From Cryobacterium shii (GTDB taxonomy: Bacteria > Actinomycetota > Actinomycetes > Actinomycetales > Microbacteriaceae): a DNA stretch of 40,442 nt. A program made the translations under genes and the position numbers. This document shows, piece by piece, positions 6,714 through 14,429 of the stretch (position 1 is the stretch's first letter; each line of letters begins with the position of its first letter). Under the pieces are notes generated by a model that had not been told where the DNA came from, did not search any database, and saw only the letters and a list, made by a program, of their open reading frames with translations. The DNA lies in the NCBI RefSeq assembly GCF_004402595.1, contig NZ_SOFY01000047.1:39178-79619 (forward strand). The letters run 5' to 3'.

Positions 6714-7541
6714 TCAGCGGGAGCTGATCGAGGCGAACTTGCGGATGCACAGCGGCACGAAAACGACCAGCATGACCGTGACCCCGATCAGGACCGTGGT
6801 GATCGGGTTCTGCAGGGTCCAGATGTCGGGAACCGGGGCGGTGCCCTCGTTGCCGAACAGCTCCCGGGCCGCCTGCACGAGCGCGGACACCGGGTTCCAC
6901 TCGGCGAAGATGCGCAGCGGGTCGGGCAGGGTATCGCTGGGGACGAAGGCGACCGAGACGAAGGTCAGGGGGAACAGGATCAGGAAGGACGCGTTGTTGA
7001 TCACCTCCGGTGACTTCACGCTCATGCCGAGCAGCGCCATCACCCAGCTGAAGGAGTAGCTGAACAGCAGCAGCAGCCCGACCCCGGCGAAGAACTCCGC
7101 CGGGGACGAATTCACCCGCCAACCGACGAAGAGCCCGGTGGCCATCATGATCACCATCGAGATCGTGTTCAGCAGCAGGTCGCCGTTGGTGCGTCCGATC
7201 AGCACGGCGGACGAGCTCATCGGCAGGCTGCGGAACCTGTCGATGATTCCCTCCTTGAGGTCCTGCGCCATCGCGGAGCCGGAGAAGGTCGACCCGAACA
7301 CGACGGTCTGCGCGAAGATGCCGGCCATCAGGAACTGCACGTAGTCGGTGCCCTGCACGGAGATCGCGCCGCCGTAGACCTGGCTGAACAGCAGCACGAA
7401 CATGATCGGCTGGATCACCGCGAAGACGAGCACGTCCGGGGACCGCTTGATCTTGATCAGGTTGCGCTTGGTCACCGTCCAGCCGTCGGAGTACCAGAGG
7501 GCGAGCGGGTTCCAGGCCGCCAGGCTGCCGGCGGCGCTCAT
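6714..7541 (-). CDS. ABC-2 type permease, DrrB-like drug exporter subunit
   Basis: This 275-residue integral membrane protein has about six helices, for example DVLVFAVIQPIMFVLLFSQVYGG, TISMVIMMATGLFVGWRV, VGLLLLFSYSFSWVMALLGMS, ASFLILFPLTFVSVAFVP and VLIGVTVMLVVFVPLCI. The segment between helices 1 and 3 (FLMAGIFAQTVVFGSTFSGSAMAQDLKEGIIDRFRSLPMSSSAVLIGR) is the coupling region of the DrrB/ABC-2 family. VAFVPSDTLPDPLRIFAEWNPVS is also characteristic. Its ATG overlaps the stop of the ATPase gene by 4 bp. Together they should form a drug or lipid exporter of the daunorubicin-resistance type; the substrate is not readable. Confidence 0.92.
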   Translation of the reverse strand: MSAAGSLAAWNPLALWYSDGWTVTKRNLIKIKRSPDVLVFAVIQPIMFVLLFSQVYGGAISVQGTDYVQFLMAGIFAQTVVFGSTFSGSAMAQDLKEGIIDRFRSLPMSSSAVLIGRTNGDLLLNTISMVIMMATGLFVGWRVNSSPAEFFAGVGLLLLFSYSFSWVMALLGMSVKSPEVINNASFLILFPLTFVSVAFVPSDTLPDPLRIFAEWNPVSALVQAARELFGNEGTAPVPDIWTLQNPITTVLIGVTVMLVVFVPLCIRKFASISSR

Positions 7542-8533
7542 TTCGACTTCTCCAATTCGCCGTCCTCCGCCGCGTCGGCGGCCCGGTCGGCCTTGTGCCC
7601 GGTGAGCTTCAGGAACACGTCGTCGAGGGTGGGCCGGCGCATCCCGGCGTCGTGCAGACGGATGTTGGCGGCGCCCAGTTCGGACAGGACATGCTTCAGC
7701 GCGTGGGGCCCGTCGATCACCGCGACCTCGAGTCCGCGGCCGTCGCTGGTCGACGTCGGCACACCCGCGCCGTACCGGGCCAGGATCTCCCGGGCCGCGG
7801 GGCCATCGTCACCCTCGACCAGGGCCAGCTCGAGCCGGTGCCCGCCGATCTGGGCCTTGAGCTGGTCCGAGGTCCCTTCGGCGATCACCCGGCCGTCATC
7901 GATCACGACGATGTCGTCGGCGAGCTGATCGGCCTCTTCGAGGTACTGGGTGGTCAGCAGAACCGTGGTGCCGTCGGCGACCAGACGCTTGATCACAGCC
8001 CAGAGCGCGATCCGGCTGCGCGGGTCGAGCCCGGTGGTCGGCTCGTCGAGGAACAGCACCTTCGGGTTGATCACCAGCGCGCCGGCCAGGTCGATCCGCC
8101 GGCGCATGCCGCCGGAGAACCCCTTGACCGGGCGGTTCCCGGCCGCGGTGAGTTCGAACAGGTCGATCAGTTCCTGGGCGCGACGCCGGGACGCGGTACC
8201 GCCGAGGTGATAGAGCCGGCCGACCATTTCGAGGTTCTCGAAACCAGTCAGGTTCTCGTCGACGGCCGCGTACTGGCCCGAGACGCCGATGATGCGCCGC
8301 ACGGACTTCGGGTCGGCGGCCACGTCGATGCCGTCGACAAAGGCGGTGCCGGCATCCGGTCGAATCAGGGTGGTCAGCATCTTCACGACCGTGGTCTTGC
8401 CGGCGCCGTTGGGCCCCAGCAGCGCCTTCACGCTGCCGCGGGGCACGGACAGGTCCAGTCCGGCGAGCGCCCGCACGGGCCCGGACTTGGAACGGTAGGT
8501 CTTGGTCAGGCCAGTGGCCTCGATGATGGTCAT
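7538..8533 (-). CDS. ABC transporter ATPase, DrrA-like
   Basis: A 331-residue ATPase powers the neighbouring permease. The Walker A GPNGAGKT is at residues 40-47, the signature FSGGM at 139-143, and the Walker B VLFLDE at 159-164 followed by PTTGLD. LLTTQYLEEADQLAD contains the switch region, where the H-loop position is Gln (TTQYLEEA), as in the DrrA subfamily. The C-terminal 100 residues (HRLELALVEGDD...PTLDDVFLKLTGH) form the DrrA-specific tail. The start at 8533 (MTIIEATGLTKTY) fits the family; an upstream in-frame ATG at 8590 would add 19 residues and collide with the promoter. It is the first gene of the exporter/VOC/GyrI operon. Confidence 0.92.
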   Translation of the reverse strand: MTIIEATGLTKTYRSKSGPVRALAGLDLSVPRGSVKALLGPNGAGKTTVVKMLTTLIRPDAGTAFVDGIDVAADPKSVRRIIGVSGQYAAVDENLTGFENLEMVGRLYHLGGTASRRRAQELIDLFELTAAGNRPVKGFSGGMRRRIDLAGALVINPKVLFLDEPTTGLDPRSRIALWAVIKRLVADGTTVLLTTQYLEEADQLADDIVVIDDGRVIAEGTSDQLKAQIGGHRLELALVEGDDGPAAREILARYGAGVPTSTSDGRGLEVAVIDGPHALKHVLSELGAANIRLHDAGMRRPTLDDVFLKLTGHKADRAADAAEDGELEKSK

Positions 8534-8599
8534 TCGGTTGATCCCTGCCTGGTCGGGGGCGACACACGAGGTGGAAACGCGGTGAACCACAGACTCAAC

Positions 8600-8628
8600 A
8601 TTTTAACCACCCGCACCGGCTTCGACAA
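8600..8628 (-). promoter_or_regulatory. Sigma70-type promoter of the DrrA-like operon
   Basis: On the minus strand TTGTCG (8623-8628) is followed after exactly 17 bp by TAAAAT (8600-8605), a 5/6 match to the -10 consensus. Transcription would start near 8593, leaving a leader of about 60 nt before the ATG at 8533. This also argues against the upstream ATG at 8590. Confidence 0.65.
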
Positions 8629-8707
8629 TGACCGATCCGGGCAATAAACGGATGCGACGGCGGTCGCCGCCCGCGCGCACCGGCACCCCCGTGACTATGG
8701 TGTGCTC

Positions 8708-9358
8708 ATGGATCAGGCGCGCTGGGACAGGCTCGTGCAGTGGCCGCTGCTCGCCGCATCCGTGCTCTTCCTGCTCAGCTACAGTTGGCGCGTGCTGGCC
8801 GACCTCGACGGCCCCCGGTACACGCTCACGTTCGCCATTCTGGTGCTCGCCTGGCTGGTGTTCCTGGCCGACTACCTGGTCAACCTCTATCTGGCGCCGC
8901 AGCGCGGACGCTGGTTCATCACCCATCTGTTCGACCTGCTGGTGGTCTTCCTGCCGGTCCTCCGGCCGCTTCGCCTGCTCAGACTGGTCACGATGCTGCC
9001 GGTGTTCCAGAAAACCCCGGGCTCGGCCGTTCGGTCCCGGGTCGGCCTCTACCTGGTCGGGGCGTCCAGCCTGCTGATCTGCATGGGCGCGCTGGCGGTG
9101 CTCGACGCGGAGCGGGCCTCGCCCCGCGCGAACATCACCACCATCGGCGATTCCGTCTGGTGGGCGTTCGTCACCGTGTCGACGATGGGCTACGGAGACT
9201 ACTTTCCCGTCACCGGTGTCGGAAGGCTCATCACGGTGGGGCTGATGCTCGGCGGCGTCACGCTGGTCGGTGTGATCACGGCGACCCTGGCCTCCTGGAT
9301 CATCGACCGCATCGCCGCCGTCGGCCAGGACCAGCGGTCCCGAGCGGGCAAGCACTAA
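8708..9358 (+). CDS. Voltage-gated-type potassium channel protein
   Basis: This 216-residue membrane protein has the potassium selectivity filter TMGYGD at residues 159-164 between two helices (LYLVGASSLLICMGALAVL and GLMLGGVTLVGVITATLAS) and the usual pore helix DSVWWAFVTVST. Upstream lie four more hydrophobic segments, the fourth carrying spaced arginines (RPLRLLRLVTML) like an S4 helix, so the protein has a compact six-helix Kv-like layout. No cytoplasmic RCK domain is present. ATG at 8708 is used; GTG at 8702 is possible. The stop codon TAA (9356-9358) overlaps the first bases of an 85-bp palindromic element. It is divergent from the drug-export operon. Confidence 0.9.
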   Translation: MDQARWDRLVQWPLLAASVLFLLSYSWRVLADLDGPRYTLTFAILVLAWLVFLADYLVNLYLAPQRGRWFITHLFDLLVVFLPVLRPLRLLRLVTMLPVFQKTPGSAVRSRVGLYLVGASSLLICMGALAVLDAERASPRANITTIGDSVWWAFVTVSTMGYGDYFPVTGVGRLITVGLMLGGVTLVGVITATLASWIIDRIAAVGQDQRSRAGKH

Positions 9359-9441
9359 CCAATTCGACGGAGATTTTGAGTTAAAACCACGTTTCCGGCC
9401 GGTTTGGGCCCGATTCCGGCAAAATCTCCGTCGAATTCGTT
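9357..9441 (-). repeat. 85-bp palindromic element, copy 2
   Basis: Left arm 9357-9377 and right arm 9421-9441 are inverted copies with one mismatch around a 43-nt core (9378-9420). Core alignment puts it in the opposite orientation to copies 1 and 3: its reverse complement starts AACGAATTCG and ends GAATTGGTT exactly as copy 1 does. It starts inside the channel gene's stop codon and ends 49 bp before the stop of the convergent transglutaminase-like gene. Confidence 0.95.
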
Positions 9442-9490
9442 CCGCGACGATGGTCTGGCGGCAGCGGCAGCGGCCCGAAGGCGGGTACGA

Positions 9491-10351
9491 CTAGCGCAGC
9501 CGCACGAGTTCCGTCAGGTCGTCCCTCGGCAGCTCGTCGACCACGGCCGACACCGCCATCGAGTGCAGGAGCACCCCGCCGCCGATGGTGGTGAGAAACG
9601 CCGTGTCTGCGGCGTCGCGGCCCGTCGCGATCCGCACCAGCGACTGCCGGGGCGCCAGCAGGGTCGCGTCGACCACCTGCCAGGCGTCGTCGACGAAGGC
9701 CTCGGCCACGGCGCGGAAGTCCATTGGCGCCAACCCGGGCGCGTAGACGGAGACCAGCCGAGCGGGCACGTCGCGCGCCCGCAGCAGCGCCACGACCAGG
9801 TGGGCGTAGTCCCGGCAGACGCCCCGGCGGGCCAGCAGGGTGCGCACGGCGCCATCGGTCGGCAGTCTGGCCCCGGGCACGTAGCTGAGCTTCTGCCCGA
9901 CCCACGACGTCACCCCGTGCAGCAGGTCGGCCCCCTCGAGCCCGGCGAATTCGGCGTGGGCGGTGGGACCGAGGCTGTCGGACTCGCAGTAGCGGCTCGG
10001 CCGCAGGTACCGCACCAGGTCGATGTCGGCCCCTGGCGACGGATGCGCCGGGCCGGCCAGGTCAGCGTGGTAATCCACCTCGACGGGGCCCGCTGCCACC
10101 TCGGCCAGATGCAGGCGGGTGCCGTGCTCGTCGGTGACCTCCCGAACCGGCACCTCGGCGCCACCCTGCATGACACTGAGGAGCTCGACCCGGTCGGCAG
10201 CGGCACCGGCAGCGTCGGCCGCACCGGCCGCACCGGCCGCGCCGACTGATTCCCGCGATGCGGTCGGGCCGCCCGCCACGGCGATGGACAACACGAGGCG
10301 TGCGGGCGCCAGGGCCTCGAGCGAGAGGTGCGCGGCCACGGTGCGTTTCAT
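9491..10351 (-). CDS. Transglutaminase-like protein with the catalytic His replaced by Arg
   Basis: This 286-residue protein has an N-terminal beta-rich domain and a transglutaminase/protease core. The nucleophile is Cys179 in RRGVCRDYAHL, and the acidic residue is Asp228 in WQVVDATLLAPRQSLVRIATGRDAADTAF. In this subfamily the catalytic His normally lies in a D-F-H-A segment; here the codon at 9713-9715 is CGC, giving MDFRAVAEAF with Arg213, one base from His. The protein may be catalytically dead or a binding module. Residues about 37-55 are an Ala/Gly run encoded by GCC/GGC repeats. The start MKRTVAAHLSLE at 10351 is chosen over an Arg-rich upstream extension to 10588 that overlaps the next gene. 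Confidence 0.85.
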   Translation of the reverse strand: MKRTVAAHLSLEALAPARLVLSIAVAGGPTASRESVGAAGAAGAADAAGAAADRVELLSVMQGGAEVPVREVTDEHGTRLHLAEVAAGPVEVDYHADLAGPAHPSPGADIDLVRYLRPSRYCESDSLGPTAHAEFAGLEGADLLHGVTSWVGQKLSYVPGARLPTDGAVRTLLARRGVCRDYAHLVVALLRARDVPARLVSVYAPGLAPMDFRAVAEAFVDDAWQVVDATLLAPRQSLVRIATGRDAADTAFLTTIGGGVLLHSMAVSAVVDELPRDDLTELVRLR

Positions 10352-10440
10352 GCCTCGATCCTGACACGGCGCCGTGCGTGACGGCCACTCCGCGGCCGCA
10401 GCCACTGGCGAGGTGCCCGGCGCGGGGCCACACTGGCCGC

Positions 10441-10989
10441 ATGCTGGGTGAACTGAACGAGCCTGAGATCGACGCTGTGCTGCGCCAGGCCGTGGTCGGC
10501 CGAATCGGCTGCCACGCCGAGGGCTGCACCTATATCGTGCCGATCTCCTACGCCTACGACGGTGACGCCGTGTACGGCCACAGCGCATCCGGAAGCAAGG
10601 TGCAGATGATGCGGGCGAACCCGTCGGTCTGCTTCGAGGTCGAGGAGGTCGACGATCTCGCGAACTGGCGCAGCGTGATCGGCTGGGGCAGCTATGAGGA
10701 ATTGACCGGTGAGGATGCCGCGGCCGGGATGCGGGTGCTGCTGACCCGGTTCGCGCCGCTGGTCACGAGCGTCACCGCCGAGCCGCACCTGGGCCCGGAC
10801 GGCACCGTTCTGCCGGGCCCGGCACCGGAGCCGAAATCGGTGCCCAAACCGGGGCCCGGGCCCCGGCCGAAGCCGGGTCCCGGGACATCCGTGCTGCCCC
10901 CGGACCACGCCGCCGCGGGGTCATCCCCGCACGCCGTGATCTACCGGATCCGGCTGACCGAGAAGACCGGCCGGTTCGAGAAGGCCTGA
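10441..10989 (+). CDS. Pyridoxamine 5'-phosphate oxidase family (FMN-binding split barrel) protein
   Basis: The 182-residue product opens LNEPEIDAVLRQAVVGRIGCHAEGCTYIVPISYAYDGDAVYGHSASGSKVQMMRANPSVCFEVEEVDDLANWRSVIGWGSYEEL, the pattern of small stand-alone flavin-reductase/PNPOx-like split-barrel proteins. SASGSKVQMMRANP is the flavin phosphate-binding segment. These bind FMN, F420 or haem and often have redox roles. Between the barrel and its last strand (HAVIYRIRLTEKTGRFEKA) lies an unusual linker of Pro, Gly and Lys from about residue 120 to 150, with PKPGPG units. ATG at 10441 is used; the ribosome site is weak. It is divergent from the transglutaminase-like gene. Confidence 0.85.
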   Translation: MLGELNEPEIDAVLRQAVVGRIGCHAEGCTYIVPISYAYDGDAVYGHSASGSKVQMMRANPSVCFEVEEVDDLANWRSVIGWGSYEELTGEDAAAGMRVLLTRFAPLVTSVTAEPHLGPDGTVLPGPAPEPKSVPKPGPGPRPKPGPGTSVLPPDHAAAGSSPHAVIYRIRLTEKTGRFEKA

Positions 10990-11006
10990 GTTCGAGAAGG
11001 CCCGAG
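10975..11006 (+). repeat. 16-bp tandem duplication across a stop codon
   Basis: TTCGAGAAGGCCTGAG (10975-10990) is repeated immediately as TTCGAGAAGGCCCGAG (10991-11006), differing at one base. The first unit encodes FEKA and the stop of the split-barrel gene; in the second, TGA has become CGA. It looks like a recent slippage duplication. Confidence 0.85.
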
Positions 11007-11025
11007 TCGGAGAAACCCGCGGGGC

Positions 11026-12021
11026 CTACGCCTTGCCCGCGGCGAGGATATCGACGACGAACACGAGCGTGTCGGTGCCCGTGATCCCGGCCTGGGTCTG
11101 TCCCGCATCACCGTAGCCGAGCGCCGGCGGGATGATGATGACGACCTGGGAACCGACCGTCTGGCCGACGAGGCCCTGGGCGAACCCGGGAACGACGCTG
11201 CTCAGTGACATCGGGGTCGGTCCGCCCTTGCCCCAGGACTGGTCGAACACCTTGCCGCTGGACCAGACGACGCCCGAGTACTGCACGGTCACGGTCGCCC
11301 CCTCCGCGACCTTGCGGCCGTCGCCCTTCTTCAGCACCTCGGTCTTCAGGTCGGCTGGGGCGTCGGCCTTGGGGATGGTCACGGTCGGGGCGCCGTCCTT
11401 GGCCAGCGCCACGGTCGGGAAGCCGTCCTGGGGCTTCTGGTCCTTGCCGCTGGCGCGGGTCGGGATCTGGCCCTTGACGTCGATGACGAAGATGATGTTG
11501 TCCTTGGCGCCGACCTTGAGGTCCGCGTTTCCGGCACCGCCGAAGGCGTCAGCCGGCGGCGAAACGACGGCGACACGCGCTCCGTAGTTGGAGCAGGCCA
11601 CGCCCTTGATGATGGCCGGAAAGACGCCCGACTTCTCGTCGAGGGTGATGGAGGCGCCGGCGGCGTCACCGTAGCCGCCGGCGTTCATCTTCTCGCCCGT
11701 GGTCGCGTTGTAGACCGCGAAAGCGAGTTCGACGACGTCGCCGGTCTTCACGGCGCCACCCTTGCCCTCGGTGATGACGCTGCGTTCGGTGGTCTTCGTG
11801 CTCAACGGCTTCGAGAATTTCACCGTGGGTTCCGCGTTGGCCTTCCCGGCGACCTTGACGGAATCCGAGACCTTCCCGGAATCGGTGCAGGAGATCGACG
11901 ACGCGCCGGCCGCCTTGTCGGTCGAGGGAGAGGCGCTGCAGCCCGCGAGCGCGAGAACGGCGACGGTGGCAACGGAGATGAGGGCAGGAAGTTTACGCAC
12001 GCTGATCTTTCTATTCGTCAA
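11026..12021 (-). CDS. FKBP-type peptidyl-prolyl isomerase lipoprotein
   Basis: This 331-residue exported protein isomerises X-Pro bonds and probably acts as a cell-surface foldase. The N-terminus is a lipoprotein signal: basic start (MTNRKISVRK), hydrophobic run and lipobox L25-A-G-C28. Residues about 235-331 are a canonical FKBP domain (VTVQYSGVVWSSGKVFDQSW, VVPGFAQGLVGQTVGSQVVIIIPPALGYGD, DTLVFVVDIL). Residues about 75-190 look like a second, degenerate FKBP-like domain (GDVVELAFAVYNATTGEKMNAGGYGD...VFPAIIKGVACSNYGARVAVVSPPADAFG...NIIFVIDVKG). The two are joined by a linker containing ASGKDQKPQDGFP. It lies downstream of the ParA-like gene on the same strand, 99 bp away. Confidence 0.93.
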   Translation of the reverse strand: MTNRKISVRKLPALISVATVAVLALAGCSASPSTDKAAGASSISCTDSGKVSDSVKVAGKANAEPTVKFSKPLSTKTTERSVITEGKGGAVKTGDVVELAFAVYNATTGEKMNAGGYGDAAGASITLDEKSGVFPAIIKGVACSNYGARVAVVSPPADAFGGAGNADLKVGAKDNIIFVIDVKGQIPTRASGKDQKPQDGFPTVALAKDGAPTVTIPKADAPADLKTEVLKKGDGRKVAEGATVTVQYSGVVWSSGKVFDQSWGKGGPTPMSLSSVVPGFAQGLVGQTVGSQVVIIIPPALGYGDAGQTQAGITGTDTLVFVVDILAAGKA

Positions 12022-12120
12022 AGCCTGGTGTGGCTGGATTGAGGCGGGTTGGAACAGCCGCCCAACGCCGGGCCTTCGCCAGTATGCCGGAACGACATCT
12101 GTACCGGCTGAGTCCCCGGG

Positions 12121-13926
12121 TCAGAGGCCCTCGGCGATCGCCGCGGTGGCGAGGAGCCACGCCTCCCTGGTGCGAGGGTCGAGAGCGTCGATGTTGAGCG
12201 ATCCGCCGGCGACGAGGGCGGCGTCATAGGGAACGTCGACCACCGCGCGGGTCAGCTGGCTGAAGTGGTCGTGCAGCCGTTTGGACAACTGGTGGTCCGC
12301 CGTCTTGGCCGGCGACGCGAGGATGGTGACCGCCTGCGCGACCTTGTCGGCGTGGCCCTTCTGTCGCAGCCCGTCCAGCAGGGCGGCCGCCCCGTAGGCG
12401 GTGTCCTCGCGGATCGTCGAGACGACGACGAGCTGGTCGGCCGTTTCGACGGCCGCTTCCCAGTTGGAGGCCCGCATGTTGTTGCCGGTGTCGATGATGA
12501 GCACGCGGTAGAACCGGCTCAGGGCAGCGTGCAGTTTGCCGAAGGCCACGTCGTCGATGCTGGCCGCTCCGGCCGGATCGAGGTCGGAGGCGAGGGCGTC
12601 GAACCGGGCATCGCCCTGGTTGCGCACGTAGTTGTCGAGGTCGCCGACGCGGGCGGAGCTCGAATAGGCGAAGTTGTCCAGGTCGCGCAGCAGGTCGACG
12701 GCGGTGTTGGTGTGCGAAGCGGTCTGTGCCCGCACACCGAGTGTGCCCATGGTCTCGTTGTTGTCCCAGGCGAGCGTGTACCCACCGCGATGGATGCCGA
12801 AGGTCGCCGCGATCAGGAGAGTGGCCGTCGTCTTGTGCGCGCCGCCCTTGGGGTTGAGCACGACGATGGTGCGCGGACCGACCAGCCGGCGCTGCACCGA
12901 GGCCACGGCGGCGCGGTGCGCCATCTCCGCGCCTCCCGGAGCCGGGGACACCACGCCGCCGGTCAGGCGGCGAACCGTTCCCTGCCAGCCCAGAATCGCC
13001 GGGCCGGCCACCATCGCCGGACGGGAGTTCATGAAATCGGAGAGATTGGGGCCCGCCTCGTCGCCGGAGACGCCATTCGAGGAAGCCGGGGCAGCCGGGG
13101 CAGCCGGCACCAGCCCGATGAAGGCCGAGGCAGAGCGGGGAACGCTGTGCGCGTCGGCCTCGGAGCCGAGGTCGAGGTCTGAGTCGAGGTCTGAGTCGAG
13201 GTCCGAGTCCTTGAGGTCCGAATCCAGGTCGGTCGACGGATCGAACATGAGGTTCTCGAACGGCTGGACCATGACGGATTCGAACGGGTCGGCCGGTCGG
13301 GCCGGCACGAAGTCCGCCTGGGAGGCCTCGAGCACGACAGCATCCAGGGGCGCCGGCTCGGAGCCGGTCAGGTCGCGGTCGGGCGCGTCGGCGTCGGTCT
13401 CGTGAGCGTCCGTCGCGTCAGTATCCGTCGCGTCAGCATCCGTCGGGAACCCGTCACTCGCACCGAGGGTGTCGGCCTCGAGGAACAGGGCCTCGATGTC
13501 GGCGTGGGGCGTGGCGTTCGCCATGTCGGCACGGTACGGTTCCGGCGAGGCAACCACGTCGATCACCATGGTCCCGGTCGGCTCGGCCGGATCGGCCGGA
13601 TCGGCCGCGGGAGCAGGCGGGTTGGTGACCCCGAACGAGCGGGCGGCGGCGGCCGCGGGCTTCGGGATGAAGGCGCCGTCGGATTCCACGTCCCCGTCAG
13701 GGTGCACGATCAGTGGCGACTGGCCCTGCTCGTCCTCGGCGGTCAGGCGCACCGGACGGCCGACCTTGAGGGCGGCATCCGTGACCCGGTTGATGATCTC
13801 CTCGCGAACGCCGGCCTCGTCGGCGGCGACGATGTGCTGGCTCACGCCATCGATGGTGAGGTCCCCCGTGCCGTCGCTGCGGATCATCGCGCGGATGCGC
13901 GGGAGTTCGGATACGTTCTGCTTCAT
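12121..13926 (-). CDS. MinD/ParA-like ATPase with a long acidic disordered region
   Basis: This 601-residue protein has three parts. Residues 1-90 form a small N-terminal domain (RIRAMIRSDGTGDLTIDGVSQHIVAADEAGVREEIINRVTDAALKVGRPVRLTAED). Residues about 95-300 are disordered and very acidic, with Asp-Ser-Asp repeats encoded by a 12-bp tandem repeat at about 13169-13215, plus D-A-T runs. The last 250 residues are a deviant Walker A ATPase: NPKGGAHKTT with Lys360 and Lys365, the VLIIDTGNNMR switch segment and DQLVVVSTIREDTAYGAAALLDGL. This is the MinD/ParA type seen beside type VII secretion systems in actinobacteria. No secretion genes are in the window. It may position or load a partner; which one is unknown. 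Confidence 0.85.
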   Translation of the reverse strand: MKQNVSELPRIRAMIRSDGTGDLTIDGVSQHIVAADEAGVREEIINRVTDAALKVGRPVRLTAEDEQGQSPLIVHPDGDVESDGAFIPKPAAAAARSFGVTNPPAPAADPADPAEPTGTMVIDVVASPEPYRADMANATPHADIEALFLEADTLGASDGFPTDADATDTDATDAHETDADAPDRDLTGSEPAPLDAVVLEASQADFVPARPADPFESVMVQPFENLMFDPSTDLDSDLKDSDLDSDLDSDLDLGSEADAHSVPRSASAFIGLVPAAPAAPASSNGVSGDEAGPNLSDFMNSRPAMVAGPAILGWQGTVRRLTGGVVSPAPGGAEMAHRAAVASVQRRLVGPRTIVVLNPKGGAHKTTATLLIAATFGIHRGGYTLAWDNNETMGTLGVRAQTASHTNTAVDLLRDLDNFAYSSSARVGDLDNYVRNQGDARFDALASDLDPAGAASIDDVAFGKLHAALSRFYRVLIIDTGNNMRASNWEAAVETADQLVVVSTIREDTAYGAAALLDGLRQKGHADKVAQAVTILASPAKTADHQLSKRLHDHFSQLTRAVVDVPYDAALVAGGSLNIDALDPRTREAWLLATAAIAEGL

Positions 13927-14161
13927 TTCGGCCTAATTTCCGTCGAGCTCAGCTCATCAGCGTGAGCACGTCGAAGATCCATCGAGCGTGCCGCCCCCAG
14001 CCTAACGGGGCAAGACGTGCTACCCCTCGTTCGGGCGGCGGTGCGGCCCGAGCCCGACAAACGATTCCCAGCTGGTTGGCATCCTGCGAAAGCATCACGA
14101 AATCAAGGATTTGTGCCCCGGACTCTTGCCGGGACCGCCGGTCGTGGCTCACCCTTAAGTG

Positions 14162-14374
14162 ATGAAAGACACCGACTGGGTTTCGATCGCGTACTGCCGG
14201 GACTGCGGGGTCTACGGCACGGCCACCATCCGCGATGACCACAATTTCGTCTGGCCGGAGATCGTGCACGAAACCGACTGCCAGCTCGCTCGACACGGGG
14301 ACATCAAGGAGATGCACTCGTGGTCCCCCAGTGCCCGGCCCGCCGCCGCGGCACCCTCCGGCCTGCTGGCCTGA
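14162..14374 (+). CDS. Small Cys/His-containing hypothetical protein
   Basis: This 70-residue ORF (ATG 14162; GTG 14159 would add one residue) reads KDTDWVSIAYCRDCGVYGTATIRDD and EIVHETDCQLARHGDIKEMHSW. The CxxC pair, and the later H-x3-C followed by H, could bind one metal ion. The C-terminus is a low-complexity Ala/Pro stretch. I do not recognise a family. The sequence composition with aromatic residues and a CxxC argues for real coding, but no clear ribosome site precedes it. The 235 bp upstream (13927-14161) hold nothing I can name. Confidence 0.45.
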   Translation: MKDTDWVSIAYCRDCGVYGTATIRDDHNFVWPEIVHETDCQLARHGDIKEMHSWSPSARPAAAAPSGLLA

Positions 14375-14393
14375 GCCTCGCCGGTCCCGGCCG

Positions 14394-14414
14394 GGTCCCG
14401 GTTCGCCGGGAACC
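14394..14414. terminator. UUCG-tetraloop hairpin between two small genes
   Basis: TCCCGG (14396-14401) pairs with CCGGGA (14406-14411) around the loop TTCG; the stem extends by GG/CC past a one-base bulge. It lies between the stops of the two small convergent ORFs at 14374 and 14430. No U-run follows, so a bidirectional terminator role is only plausible. Confidence 0.45.
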
Positions 14415-14429
14415 GAAGCCGGGAAAGCG

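Noticed and set aside
8533-8590. Longer N-terminus for the DrrA-like ATPase
   Set aside because: The extra 19 residues are not family-like, and the promoter at 8600-8628 would place the transcript start within a few bases of that ATG.
12673-13405. Plus-strand ORF rich in Ser/Arg opposite the ParA-like gene
   Set aside because: It is the antisense reading of the Asp/Ser repeat region and has no start signals or family.
13937-13950. Possible fifth, partial copy of the 85-bp element near the ParA-like gene start (ATTTCCGTCGA)
   Set aside because: Only about 9-10 bases resemble one arm and no partner arm lies within 100 bp; expected by chance.
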